Shown one piece after another: positions 1 to 10,300 of a DNA stretch of 64,000 bases. Below the pieces are notes generated by a model that did no database searches, had not been told where the DNA came from, and saw nothing but the letters and a program-made list of their open reading frames with translations. Made by a program: the position numbers and the translations under genes. The stretch is from Dermatophagoides farinae (taxonomy: Eukaryota > Arthropoda > Arachnida > Sarcoptiformes > Pyroglyphidae). Position 1 is the stretch's first letter, and each line of letters opens with the position of its first letter. Location: NCBI RefSeq assembly GCF_024713945.1, contig NW_027461523.1:217836-281835 (forward strand), read 5' to 3'.

Positions 1-3000
1 ATTATCCGCCAAACAAAAATTCTACATCAAGCAATGATTATCCGCCAAACAAAGAGACGATTCAAAGCACTTTGAACAACCCACATGATTCACAAGCTGA
101 ATATAGTTCATTAGCTGAATCGCATTCTAGTTTTTTAATAAATCAGAAAACATCATTAAACAATGAATGTACACCTGTAAAATCCCAATTAAAGCAAACG
201 GCAGCAAGAGTAACAGAGGTAAACAGTAAAGTTAACATTAAAAAAGAATCAACAACAAAACAGCCTCCTACAAAAAAAAGTGCTCAGAACATATTAGACA
301 AATTTAATAAACTGAAAGAAAAACCTGCCTGTATACTAAGTAAATCTGTTATTTCAGAATTAAAAGGCGGACTAAATGAGCTGGAGGAAAACAAAAAACA
401 TGATAACAGCATTATTGTTAGAATGGCTGAAAACAGTTTAGAGAATACTAAAAATACGGTGTTTGAGGGTGTTAAAATGATGAAAGAATCGGCGAATTAC
501 TTTGATAAGTCAATGTTTGATCAGAATTTCACAAAGAAAATAAGCAATACACCGAAAACGCTAATTCATTCGAAAATTAAAAAAAGTGAATCATTAACAA
601 TATTGTCTAAGCGTCGAGCGCATTTAGCAAATATAATTTTATTGACCCTGAAACCTCCCATCGAAGACATAGTTGAGGCTATAATAAAATTTGAACTAAT
701 CGATAATTTAACAGCTGATGTAATCGACAAAGTCATATCATTATTGCCTAACGAAAAAGAAGACAAAGAATTCAAAGCCTATCACGAAAATGCAATTAAA
801 ATTAGTTTGAATCCATCTCCAGACGCAAAAATTTATCTTTTATCAAAGATTAACATTCCCAACGGGAAAGTTATATTGCAATTAATGCAAGCAATAACTG
901 TTTGGCCAGTTTGGTACAATAATTTGAGTTCTTATTTAGAGCAGATATCTTATGCGCTTACTAAACTGAGTACAAACATGTCCTTAAAAATTATGATGCG
1001 AAATCTGTTACAATTCATCAACTTGACAATTAGCGAAAACTGTGATGACGAACTTCGTATTAAAGGATTTTCGATTCAAAACATCTCTTATTTGCTAAAC
1101 TGTAAAAGCAACGAGAATTCATCGCTGTCTTCATTTTCGTTTTTTCTTATTCGTTTGTTGATATATCTAAATGAAAATGAAACAGCAGAGTTGGAAGATC
1201 AACCTTTTGAATTCATAACGTCAAAAGTTCACGGAAAACTGAAAAGTTTGACTAGAAAATCGAGTACATTGTCTAAATTCCTAATAGGTTTTATAAATTT
1301 ATCAGAACCATTGCGAAGTGCACTTTTTATTTCGAATGAACAAGTAAAAGATCTCTTTAAAAAAATGAATTCAACTTTGAGCTTGTTAAAATCCGACATT
1401 CCAGACCCGAACATTAAAAAAAAATGTGATGCGTATTACGTAGAGTACGCAAAAAACTTGCAAGCGTGTGAAACGTTGTTTAGCCGGATATCAAGTGATA
1501 TGGACAAAATAAACTCATATTTTGTGCTGAACTTTGCCAAAAGTTCCCAAGTGGAGTTTGAGGCGAACTTCCAAAATTTGTTTTCTACTATGTACAAGGT
1601 GGTGGACGAAATAATAAAGCAAGTTCTATCGATAATCGAGAACCCCATCAAATTTGTCAGCTTTTTCAACCACGTTGACGTTATTAAGTATATATCGATG
1701 TATTGCTTGATCAACGAATTCTCTATTAGCTACTTAACTGTTGAAAAAATCAGTGAAAAAAGCGGACTGTCGTGTAAAAAAATAATAAAAGAACTGTTAA
1801 GCAACGTTGGAAAAAATGTGAATATTACTCACTTACCTTCAGATTTGATACTTTCTTCGTTGTTAGAAAATAAAACTAACACAAAAGAAGAAGTGAAAAA
1901 AGTAAATACTGCTGCTAAATTAACAGTCACCGTTGATGAAGCAGTTTTAGACGATAAAAAAATAGCAGAATCTACGACACTTAAAGTGTCAGAGGAGAAG
2001 AAGTCAGAACCAAATGTAGAAATAAAACCAGACCATGACACTGAACATGACAAACAAGACGCTAAGATTGTTGATAATCGCAGAGAAACTTGTGTACAAA
2101 ATGATAACACCAATCAATTCTTTACCAATGTCGATGTTCATGAATTTCCTTACACAACGTTTAAGTATGTAAGTAGTTTTTACGACGACTCAAATGAATG
2201 CAATTTTATAAAAGTATCCCCTTCCTACTTGAATGGAAAATTACACCGGTTCGAAACGAATATCGACCAAACCGAGCACAGTATTGAAATTAAAAAAGCG
2301 TTAACAGAACGTAAAATTTACAACATAGCAGAAAAACCATCGGAACAGCAAAGTTTTCTGTCTGAGAATATAGTTTGCTACGGTTTAAACGAAGAGAAAA
2401 CGATGAAAATAATGCTTTGTGAAGTGATGGAGAATACTGATTTGACGTTGTGCTTTAGTGACACAGACATTGACATATACGGTAGTGAAGTATTACCAGA
2501 CACAACACAAAACTACAGCCAATGCGATCTACAGCTTACGAAGGTGTTTTGGGAAAAAAGTTCACAAAACAGGAAGCTGCGTTTGGTGAATAAACTAAAA
2601 CGAAATCTGCAACTCGAAAAAAGGCTAATAGCTTTTAAAAAAATTTCTAACAATCTGGACGTAGAAAAAGCAAACCTATTCTCTCCTGACTGTGTGCAAA
2701 AATTACTTCTACCCTACTACAAAAACATTCCATCGAGATTTGCATGGCAGTTAATAATTGTTACTAACATTTACCTTGCGAGAGATTTGATCATAATCTT
2801 GTTGGAACACAACGACATTTATTTCAAGTTTAGAAACTTGTTGAATATCCCAGACACTTGTGTAAAAAATAAAAAAATGGAAAAGCTGATAAAAGACCAA
2901 AAAACAAACAAAAATAAGCTCAAAAGTTTTTTAGGGTTTTCAGTATTAAGTGCAAAAAACACTCTAGATAGTGCTTTAACAACGAACGTCAGTAAAGCTA

Positions 3001-3086
3001 CAAACGCAGAAAATATTAAGACACAACCGAGCAAAGCCAGGTCTAAATTTTTTGGTACCTCAACTTCAAAAGTAAACCAAAGTTAG
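1..3086 (+). CDS. Formin-like protein (FH2 domain), 5' end outside window
   Basis: The frame is open from base 3, so the gene starts upstream of the window. The first residues contain a 12-residue repeat with the core DYPPNK (36-base period, copies near bases 1 and 37). From about base 600 to 1850 the protein matches the core of an FH2 domain: KRRAHLANIILL corresponds to the formin signature around KRAxNIxIVL, followed by helix-rich segments with LLPNEKE and a region matching the FH2 post/coiled-coil part. FH2 domains nucleate and processively cap actin filaments. No FH1 polyproline stretch is visible in the part present. The C-terminal 400 residues, after a charged linker, are not recognisable. 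Stop is TAG. A GTAAGT overlaps the stop codon but no acceptor lies at a suitable distance. FH2 assignment is fairly secure; the remainder is unknown. Confidence 0.7.
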   Translation, partial: YPPNKNSTSSNDYPPNKETIQSTLNNPHDSQAEYSSLAESHSSFLINQKTSLNNECTPVKSQLKQTAARVTEVNSKVNIKKESTTKQPPTKKSAQNILDKFNKLKEKPACILSKSVISELKGGLNELEENKKHDNSIIVRMAENSLENTKNTVFEGVKMMKESANYFDKSMFDQNFTKKISNTPKTLIHSKIKKSESLTILSKRRAHLANIILLTLKPPIEDIVEAIIKFELIDNLTADVIDKVISLLPNEKEDKEFKAYHENAIKISLNPSPDAKIYLLSKINIPNGKVILQLMQAITVWPVWYNNLSSYLEQISYALTKLSTNMSLKIMMRNLLQFINLTISENCDDELRIKGFSIQNISYLLNCKSNENSSLSSFSFFLIRLLIYLNENETAELEDQPFEFITSKVHGKLKSLTRKSSTLSKFLIGFINLSEPLRSALFISNEQVKDLFKKMNSTLSLLKSDIPDPNIKKKCDAYYVEYAKNLQACETLFSRISSDMDKINSYFVLNFAKSSQVEFEANFQNLFSTMYKVVDEIIKQVLSIIENPIKFVSFFNHVDVIKYISMYCLINEFSISYLTVEKISEKSGLSCKKIIKELLSNVGKNVNITHLPSDLILSSLLENKTNTKEEVKKVNTAAKLTVTVDEAVLDDKKIAESTTLKVSEEKKSEPNVEIKPDHDTEHDKQDAKIVDNRRETCVQNDNTNQFFTNVDVHEFPYTTFKYVSSFYDDSNECNFIKVSPSYLNGKLHRFETNIDQTEHSIEIKKALTERKIYNIAEKPSEQQSFLSENIVCYGLNEEKTMKIMLCEVMENTDLTLCFSDTDIDIYGSEVLPDTTQNYSQCDLQLTKVFWEKSSQNRKLRLVNKLKRNLQLEKRLIAFKKISNNLDVEKANLFSPDCVQKLLLPYYKNIPSRFAWQLIIVTNIYLARDLIIILLEHNDIYFKFRNLLNIPDTCVKNKKMEKLIKDQKTNKNKLKSFLGFSVLSAKNTLDSALTTNVSKATNAENIKTQPSKARSKFFGTSTSKVNQS

Positions 3087-3449
3087 TAAGTAATTTTATA
3101 AAATCGTTAATGTTATATACATATCTTATAAATCGTTGAAATTTCGTAAATCACTTCCAATATTTTTGAAAATGTAGAAAATACAAAACGCTGAAATAGA
3201 CGAGAGGAAGAAGTGTCAGCCAGCTCCAAATAAAAACTTTGTTTGCTTGTAGTTTGCTCGTCATGGATCAAATCAGATTAGATTGGTCTTTTCCCGCAAA
3301 CAACCGAGAACTGTTTTATAAAAATGCGAAATGATTATTATATAAGAGTTAATATTATAAAAATTTTATTAACAGCACAACGACGAATTTGTAATTTTTA
3401 CAGCGTAATGTATTAATCCACGGGTGGCGATATATATTGCAGAAGTGAT
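3087..3449. other. Intergenic region between formin and U2AF2
   Basis: AT-rich spacer holding the formin 3' end and the upstream region of U2AF2. A 23-codon ATG-started reading frame (3263-3334) lies in it. It is too short to call as a gene and has no donor site linking it to U2AF2. No tRNA-like structure was seen. Confidence 0.5.
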
Positions 3450-4523
3450 ATGGTTGAGGAGCTATCGACACCTAGACCAAATGCAGGTCAAACGCGGTAA
3501 GTTGCAGAGGGAATGAATTTTAGGCGAGTGCTTGCGCAAGAATTAGGTAAAGAGTATTTAGATTCGCGCGAAAGAGAACGGAGAAGACGGAAAAAACAAG
3601 CAGAATGCATCAAGAGGTGTGGAGGGTTCCATAGCTTGTCTACATCGGAAGGAAAAGAGCCTGTATCACTGCTGTGGGACGGTTTTCAGTGGGTAGCCAA
3701 ACCGAGCAATAAGTCGGGAGTGATGGTGGACCCAATTCTGATAAACAACACCCGTAAACTCCGTCGACTGTATTTCGGAAATCTGCCGCTCCATCTGGGT
3801 CTAACCGAAGAATGTCTGAGTGAAATGATTTTTAAGGAAATGAAAGAGCGTGGGATGTGCAATGATCCTGCTGTTAACCCGATATTTTGCATTTGGTTTG
3901 CGAAAGAAAAGGGAAATTATGGTTTCGTTGAGTTTGCCACCATAGAAGAAACCGACAAAGCGTTGAATTTGGACGGGATGCTTTGCATGGACATGATTCT
4001 TCGTGTGTCGCGGCCGAACGATTACTGCAGCGCAACGATGAACGACGGTGGTTGGGCGTCGCAGTCACACAACCGCTTGGCGGGTGTGATCCCTAACGTG
4101 GGAGCTGCCTTGGAGACAGCGGAAAATCTGGCTAAACAAGTGCTCAAGGGGGGTGTTTGCAACCTAGAAGAAACGAACTTGGTTGTTTTCAAACACATAA
4201 TTCTCGAGTCTGACGGAATTCAAAAAGATGAATACATCGAAATTTTGGAAGACGTTGTGGAAGGAGTTTCTGAGTTTGGGCGTGTGGTTAAAGCTGCGAT
4301 TATTACTCCTTATATCACAAAAGTAGATAGTAGCTTTGATTCAGGGGACGTTTATTTGTATTTTGCTACTCCTGAAGAACTTAAAAATTGCGTTAACCAC
4401 ATGAAAAACCGTAGATATTACGACAGGCCTATTAACCACATTTTCGTGTCAAACGATGTGTGGAAAAACAGAATTCGAACGCTTCCTTCCAACGTGATTT
4501 TAGAATTCGAAGTGGGCGACTAG
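3450..4523 (+). CDS. U2AF2: U2AF large subunit (splicing factor), RRM2 missing
   Basis: Recognises the 3' end of introns (polypyrimidine tract, SF1 and SF3b contacts) early in spliceosome assembly. Spliced model: exon 1 is 3450-3496 and exon 2 is 3524-4523, giving 348 residues. The ATG at 3513 that opens the longest uninterrupted frame lies inside the intron. After an Arg-rich N-terminus and a Trp-containing segment (LLWDGFQW), residues about 97-184 match U2AF65 RRM1 closely: RRLYFGNLP is RNP2, YGFVEF is RNP1, and RPNDY sits where human has RPHDY. The C-terminus from about residue 210 matches the third RRM (UHM), including LEDVVEGVSEFG, like EDVRDECSKYG. Only about 30 residues separate them, so the canonical RRM2 is absent. 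The stop TAG overlaps the stop of the convergent gene in the palindrome CTAG. Confidence 0.9.
3497..3523 (+). other. 27-nt spliceosomal intron in U2AF2
   Basis: Starts GTAAGT and ends ATTTTAG, phase 2. Removing it joins an upstream ATG exon of 47 bases in frame with the RNA-binding protein. Confidence 0.85.
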
Positions 4524-5503
4524 TTGTTCTTCTTAGTCTTGTTTATTTTATTTTTTAGATATAGCGGGAAAAGAAGTAAACATAAGATGCACATGAAATA
4601 AAACAATGCATATATGTAGATTGCCGGGTTGTTTACGCATTTTCCTATTAAAAGATCCACATTAACATGTGAGTACGAGTCAGCTGGCCGGTAACTGAGC
4701 AACTGAAGAGCTGACAATGGTATTGTGGGCAAACTTGCAGACTTAGAAAAAGAAGGCAATAAGCGCAAATCTTGCAACATATCGATCGGAATGTTTAAAT
4801 GCGTTGATAGGGTTTCTAATTTTTCTTGATCAGTTGTAGAATCATCGAAAGTCGGCAGGAGTTTTTTTTTTTTCAGTAACTTTAATAACATTTTTGTCGA
4901 AATCTTTTTCGGAAGGCAAACATTAAACTGAGGAAGTTTTAACGTTTTTATAAAACTTGACTTCGTATCTGCGCAGGAACAAAGTTTAGTTGGTTTAAAA
5001 TCAATCTTAAATTTGCCGGTAGGATCGTATCCTGCGTCGAGAATGGGCATGATACATCCGTAACCGTCAAAACTGGTCTTTTTACTGCTAAAACAAGTGT
5101 CTATAACATGTTTTCCTGGTCTACTATCGTTGCGTTGGTAATAGTAATAAAGCAAACGGCTCCAATAGTCTATTATGGAACGTACTAAAATGTCTTTTAC
5201 AGAGGAAAGAGCGTAACGATTATTGACTTCAACGAATGTGTCAAGGCTTATGTGCTGTGAAACATTAGAATGTAAATTTTTCAGTATTTCAGGTTTCAAA
5301 AAAGTCAAAAAACCACTGTCTTCTGGATCGTTTAGATCAAAATTAAATTGGTTTGTAGAATTTTCAGCTCGTTCCATATAACACGAAACAAAGTTGGTTA
5401 GCAGCTCTTTTTCCTCCTCATTTTTCTCTTCAGGTTTTTTATTCAACGAGTTAATCAACTCAGGATTTAAACAAGTGAATTCTTCTTGTTCATTATTGTC
5501 CAT
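4520..5503 (-). CDS. Unknown protein with C-terminal membrane anchor
   Basis: 327 residues from the ATG at 5503; an in-frame GTG lies three codons earlier. I do not recognise a family. The N-terminal third is acidic and rich in Asn, Glu and Lys. The middle carries several Cys residues, including a CSC pair. The last 50 residues hold one strong hydrophobic segment (IYALFYFMCILCLLLFPLYL) followed by a basic Lys/Asn tail, typical of a tail-anchored membrane protein with the bulk in the cytosol. The gene is convergent with U2AF2 and the two stop codons share four bases. Its start faces a short spacer before the next minus-strand gene, so the two could not share a promoter. Confidence 0.65.
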   Translation of the reverse strand: MDNNEQEEFTCLNPELINSLNKKPEEKNEEEKELLTNFVSCYMERAENSTNQFNFDLNDPEDSGFLTFLKPEILKNLHSNVSQHISLDTFVEVNNRYALSSVKDILVRSIIDYWSRLLYYYYQRNDSRPGKHVIDTCFSSKKTSFDGYGCIMPILDAGYDPTGKFKIDFKPTKLCSCADTKSSFIKTLKLPQFNVCLPKKISTKMLLKLLKKKKLLPTFDDSTTDQEKLETLSTHLNIPIDMLQDLRLLPSFSKSASLPTIPLSALQLLSYRPADSYSHVNVDLLIGKCVNNPAIYIYALFYFMCILCLLLFPLYLKNKINKTKKNN

Positions 5504-5629
5504 AAAAAACACGATTCAAAATTCCAAGTCTGTCCGAATTTATTTTATTAAAACGGCGGCTAGAAAAATAATACTATAAAATAAAATTTAGAGTGGGTCA
5601 TTAAACACAATGACTAATGTGCTGCATTG

Positions 5630-6454
5630 TTACCATACCAATCCATTTTTTTGAACTTTTAGTTTTAATTCTTCAAAACCCTTACACCAGCTAGTCCAGG
5701 TGATTAAAGAATTGTAAATTGGCGTGCACGATGTGCAAAAGAAAATATTATTCTTATACTCAGTTTTGTTAAGCCTAATTTTATTTAAACCGTCAACGTT
5801 AGTTAATTTGCATATCATGTTGAATGAATCGATAAACATCTTTTCTCTGTTTATTTCTACAGTAAGGTTGCCACTACTCGTTAACGATATAACTAATTCA
5901 ATGTCCTCAGCTGTCAGCGGGATATCCAACATGTATATAGTTGCCGCAATATGATGCCCAGAAATCGTTTGCACGTCTTTAGGATCTTGATCAGATATTT
6001 TATCGAGTTTAAGCAGGTTTCGTTTTTTCCTGTACGATTCGCCTACCTCGAAAAAATACTGAAACAGTTTGAATCTTGTAATGGTTAAACCTTCTATCTG
6101 TTTTTTTGTGAGACCGTGCCGTTTAATTACGGGTTTCGAGTAATTAGTTAGGATGTAATCTGTTTCTTTAGCGTTGTCTGCATTAGAGCCATCAACACTC
6201 GATGGTAAATTGTCAAGCAATAAATCTTTAGTGCTGTCTGTTTTTTGACGTTTGTTTTCTGTATGTTCGATTTTAAACACAGTTTTTTTTCTCTTTAAAA
6301 ATGATTCACTGAGTTCATCAAATATATTATTCCAACTATAAATACTGTTTTGATTGCCGTGAACGGATTCTGACGGGGTTTCGAAAAAAATATCAGTTTC
6401 CTCAGAACCAGATAAAAATAATTCGTCCTCATCGGCAAAAGTGTTTTTTACCAT
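5630..6454 (-). CDS. Unknown protein, probably nuclear
   Basis: 274 residues, ATG at 6454. No family recognised. The N-terminal 100 residues are acidic and Ser-rich with two basic clusters (KRKK and NKRQK) that could be nuclear localisation signals. The C-terminal 160 residues look globular and helical, for example LTKKQIEGLTITRFKLFQYF, and end with Cys and Trp residues (FFCTSC, WTSWC). It lies between the tail-anchored unknown and RAB6, all on the minus strand, with short spacers. A general transcription or chromatin role would be a guess only. Confidence 0.6.
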   Translation of the reverse strand: MVKNTFADEDELFLSGSEETDIFFETPSESVHGNQNSIYSWNNIFDELSESFLKRKKTVFKIEHTENKRQKTDSTKDLLLDNLPSSVDGSNADNAKETDYILTNYSKPVIKRHGLTKKQIEGLTITRFKLFQYFFEVGESYRKKRNLLKLDKISDQDPKDVQTISGHHIAATIYMLDIPLTAEDIELVISLTSSGNLTVEINREKMFIDSFNMICKLTNVDGLNKIRLNKTEYKNNIFFCTSCTPIYNSLITWTSWCKGFEELKLKVQKNGLVW

Positions 6455-6517
6455 AATTTTCCGAAGGCGACCTATATAATATTAACAATTATAAAAAATT
6501 TATATAAGGTGGAAAAT

Positions 6518-7108
6518 CTAACATTTGCACAAGGTATTAATTAAGGAACTCGAACTGTTGTTAGGTTCTAACTCGATTTCAACAGGACTAAGAAGTTTAT
6601 TGTCGTTATTGTCTTTGGGTAATTTTTTGCAAATTTCATTAAATAAAGTAATAATGTTTTCTCCTGTTTTCGCGCTGGTTTCAAAAAAAATAGCGTTAAA
6701 CTTCTGCGCGTACTCTTTTCCTTCGTCATAAGATACTTTGCGTTGATCTTCTCGATCTAGCTTGTTTCCACATATAGCAATAACTATTTCTTTGCCTCTT
6801 TCATTGTAAATGCAATCGATCCAGTGATCAACTTTGGTAAATGACTCTTTGTTTGTGATATCGTAAATAATAACTGCGACAGAACAGTCACGTAAATAAC
6901 TTGGGATGAGCGAATAGAACCTTTCTTGGCCTGCAGTGTCCCATAACTGTAATTTAATTATTTCTCCGTTCGTACGAAAAGTTTTCGCCAAGAAATCTAT
7001 TCCAATAGTAGCTTGGTAGTCTTCGTCGAAACTGTCGTAAATAAACTTAGTCATAATGGAGGTTTTTCCTGTTCCTTGTTCCCCTAAAAAAACGAGTTTA
7101 TGTTTCAT
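6518..7108 (-). CDS. RAB6: Rab6-family small GTPase
   Basis: Controls vesicle traffic at the Golgi, chiefly retrograde and endosome-to-Golgi transport. 196 residues, about normal. All G motifs are present: P-loop GEQGTGKTS (residues 8-16), switch I with YQATIGIDF, switch II with WDTAGQERFYSLIPSY, G4 as GNKLD rather than the usual GNKTD, and G5 ETSAK. The strings LVFLGEQ and the segment after DTAGQERF are diagnostic of Rab6/Ypt6 rather than other Rabs. It ends CKC, a double-cysteine site for geranylgeranylation. The N-terminal extension is only three residues. Nothing suggests loss of function. Confidence 0.93.
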   Translation of the reverse strand: MKHKLVFLGEQGTGKTSIMTKFIYDSFDEDYQATIGIDFLAKTFRTNGEIIKLQLWDTAGQERFYSLIPSYLRDCSVAVIIYDITNKESFTKVDHWIDCIYNERGKEIVIAICGNKLDREDQRKVSYDEGKEYAQKFNAIFFETSAKTGENIITLFNEICKKLPKDNNDNKLLSPVEIELEPNNSSSSLINTLCKC

Positions 7109-7352
7109 TCTGTTAGTGAATCATTATATTTCTATTATGCTAAAGGTTTTAATTATTTTAAACTGCTTTTACAACAAGAAAAAAAATATATCTTTGAGAT
7201 ATTAACACCATTTAAATATTAGGAGCACACAAATAATTTTATACGGGGACTTTAATTGTAAAAAAACTTTGATCTTTTGTCGTTCTTTCTTTTATATCTA
7301 ATTTTATTAAGCTAATATCCGAGAATTATCAATGCATAAATTAACTGTTATG

Positions 7353-10300
7353 CTATACTGCAAATGTATGCAAATACGAAAAAACCTCATTGAAACTACC
7401 AAAATCCATGCCTGGATCTAGTCCGTTTTGGGCGTAGTCTAAAAGGGCTGCTTGAAAGTATTTCAACAGGTCCATTCCTTGGTATGTAGCGTTTATATAC
7501 TCAATATCCAATTTTGATAGCATTTCACTCAAGTTAAATAATATGTTGGATGTTATGGGCATTTGCTCAGGTACGTGCTTGAAAGAGGCTAAGTTAGCTT
7601 CGATTGTCTGGAGTTTGTTAAACGTAAAATGTACTCTAAGAGTTTTTGTTTTTGTTTCTGGTAAACTAATCAAAATTTGTTGACAATCCTTAAATCTAGC
7701 GACTTGATCACTCAGTGCGACTTTAATTGGCGCATGTGACAAGTAAACATGCGGCGCAGATAAACTCATTTGGAACTCTGTGTAACAACAAATTCCGTGA
7801 ATTGTTTTTTCAGCATCAAAATTCCACGTTATAGAAGTGGTTTTGTTCGCAAGATTTGCAAGTTTAGAACTAGATAATTGGTTCAAGTCAACCTGCAATA
7901 TTTGTTTTGGTTCTGTGTTGAGTAATTCCAAAAATTTCATCCTGTCTATACAACGAGCTTTTTTAGTAAGTGGAATCAGGTACTGAATCAACGAATTCGA
8001 TTCACAAGAAAATGGAACTGCGTAAATGTTGATTAATCCTGGTGAAATCAAGCACTTATTGTAAGTATGAAATGCGGTTTTCGCATAAAGAGCTTGCTGG
8101 AATAATTGTGTTGCAAAAGGATCGTATTCATAAGCTGCCAAAAAAGATCCTCCAATAAAACATACGTCAATATCATCCTCAATTTTGTATGTCATCAAGT
8201 CTTCAGATATTTCGTTGTTGGTGTTGAAAAACATTCGTCGAGCATTTTCAAACGAAAGTTTCTGTCTTATTTTCGGATTTATTGGCAACGCTTGATACAT
8301 TGAAGCTTTTTTAAATTTAACGATTTTTTTTAAATCGTAAGCTGAAGTAAGAGAATTTGTAACCTTTTGTTCGATAATTTCGTCTTTTGAATTTCTCCAT
8401 TTTAGTCCATTTGAATTGTATTTCTCTAAACATGTCTCATATATTTTTGTAAGATCGCTGTTGAATTTCTTTTCAACTGCTGCTAAACTATTTGTAGAAC
8501 AATAAGACAAAGAATAACTCGTTGCCGCAAATTTGCTTGAACTAGTTTGAGGAAGTTTGACAATGGAAGTCAACGTTGACAACATATCTGCATAAGATCT
8601 GCAATCAAAAAATAATATGTTGATTTTTGAGTTTCTACCTAGTTTAATTCTCTCGTGAACTGTTGCAACATAAGATTCAAGACTTTCTTTGAATTTTCGA
8701 TCTATTACCTCGTCTGTTTCTAAGGCTATGCTTGAAAATATGTTAGGCAATGACTTTTCGTCTGGATAATATCTAGAAGACATGACTAAATTGTCATGTA
8801 CATAAGTAACTCCGGTTATTGTAGATTTAGCAGTATGTAGTATCAGCTGATGACTATCATTTAAATAGTTGGCATCAACAACTTCCCTTAACAGCAGTAA
8901 GTATGATGAACGTAATCTAGCCAGACTTGATGCTAAATTGTGAGATAAGCAATCATATGTTAAACCGGATTCTGTGTATATTTTATAATAAAGTAGGATT
9001 CCATTTGGTTTGAATTTAAGCGTATTGTTAAACAAGAATGAATCATTTATAACTAAGTGTTTAGATTCAATTTTTTCTTTTAATTCTAACAAAGCTAGCG
9101 ATGCTTCTTCTAAGTAAAACGAAAAAACTTTAATCTCTTCTCCTTTATCTATCAAAGGCGTTTTGTTGGGATCGTAAGGCAAAGGAGCTAATGACCAAGG
9201 ATTATTAACTAATAAGTACTTTGATAAGTTGACATTTACTAAAGAAACAACCAAATCGATTCTAGACGGAATGTATTTGTTTGCTTTTGGCACATTGTCA
9301 AAAATGTCAATTTTGTTTAATGGATTTAAAACAAAAATATCAAACAGGTCGGGGTCAACAATTACTAAATCAAACGTTTTAGTCGAAATTTCTCTTAACT
9401 GCTCAGATTGCTGTTGAAAATCCAAACCATTCAAATAAATGTTTTGAGATTCTTGACTTAAATTACTAAGTTCCTCAGGTACTTTATCTTTTTCTTTAGT
9501 GGATCTTTTCGAAACATCGATCCAAGTGATTTTTTCAGACTTTTCTTTTAAAAGTTCATTAATTATGTGGTATTCAATTATGTTTTCTTCTTTATTTATT
9601 ATAACCGTAAGTTTATCTATTAAATTTATAATCGATAATATAAAGGTTATGGAACCGCATCCTATTAAACATATTTCAACAAAATTGGCATCTTTTTGTG
9701 TTAAAAGCATCTCAATTTCTTTGAGTGTACTAGCAATATATCTCGAGTTAATCTCGCTATCGTGTAAATCAAAAAATCTGTCAACCGCTAAACGCTTTAC
9801 AATAAGTTCGGTTAAAATTCTGATAAAGTTCTTCGAATATGCTACATATTTTGAATTTTTAGTTTCATTATATGGTAGAAATTCGACAGTTTTAGATGAA
9901 CTGGTAATACCAGAAGAATGTTTACTGTTTTTGCGTAGTAAGACTTGCTCGATTTGATTTTTTTTACTTGTATCGATGTCGTTAGCGAATTCAATTTTTA
10001 GTTCGTTTTCTGAAGAAGTTTCCGTTGTGTTTGTAGCAACGTCCTCTAAATCGGGTTTTATATCAAATCTTGAATAATCAAGCTGATATCTATTAAATAT
10101 TTTTTCTTTCAAAATAAGAGAATCAAAATGGTTAATTTTTTCATTAATCAAGCCGATATAGTTATCAATGGTTGTTTTTTCTTTTGCTTTTTTTAAAGCA
10201 GTCAACGTAGATTGATAATCGTTACTTAACTCGAACGCATTGGCTAAACGGAGCCAATACTTGAAGCAATTCGGATTGAATTCAACGGCAATAATCGCGT

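Noticed and set aside
3086-3177. Intron starting at the formin stop codon
   Set aside because: First AG is 92 bases away, far outside the size range, and splicing just recreates a stop.
3513-3523. ATG at 3513 as the U2AF2 start
   Set aside because: It lies inside a GTAAGT...TTTTAG intron with an in-frame upstream ATG exon.
9499-9957. 152-codon plus-strand ORF opposite the PRMT-like gene
   Set aside because: Low-information antisense frame.
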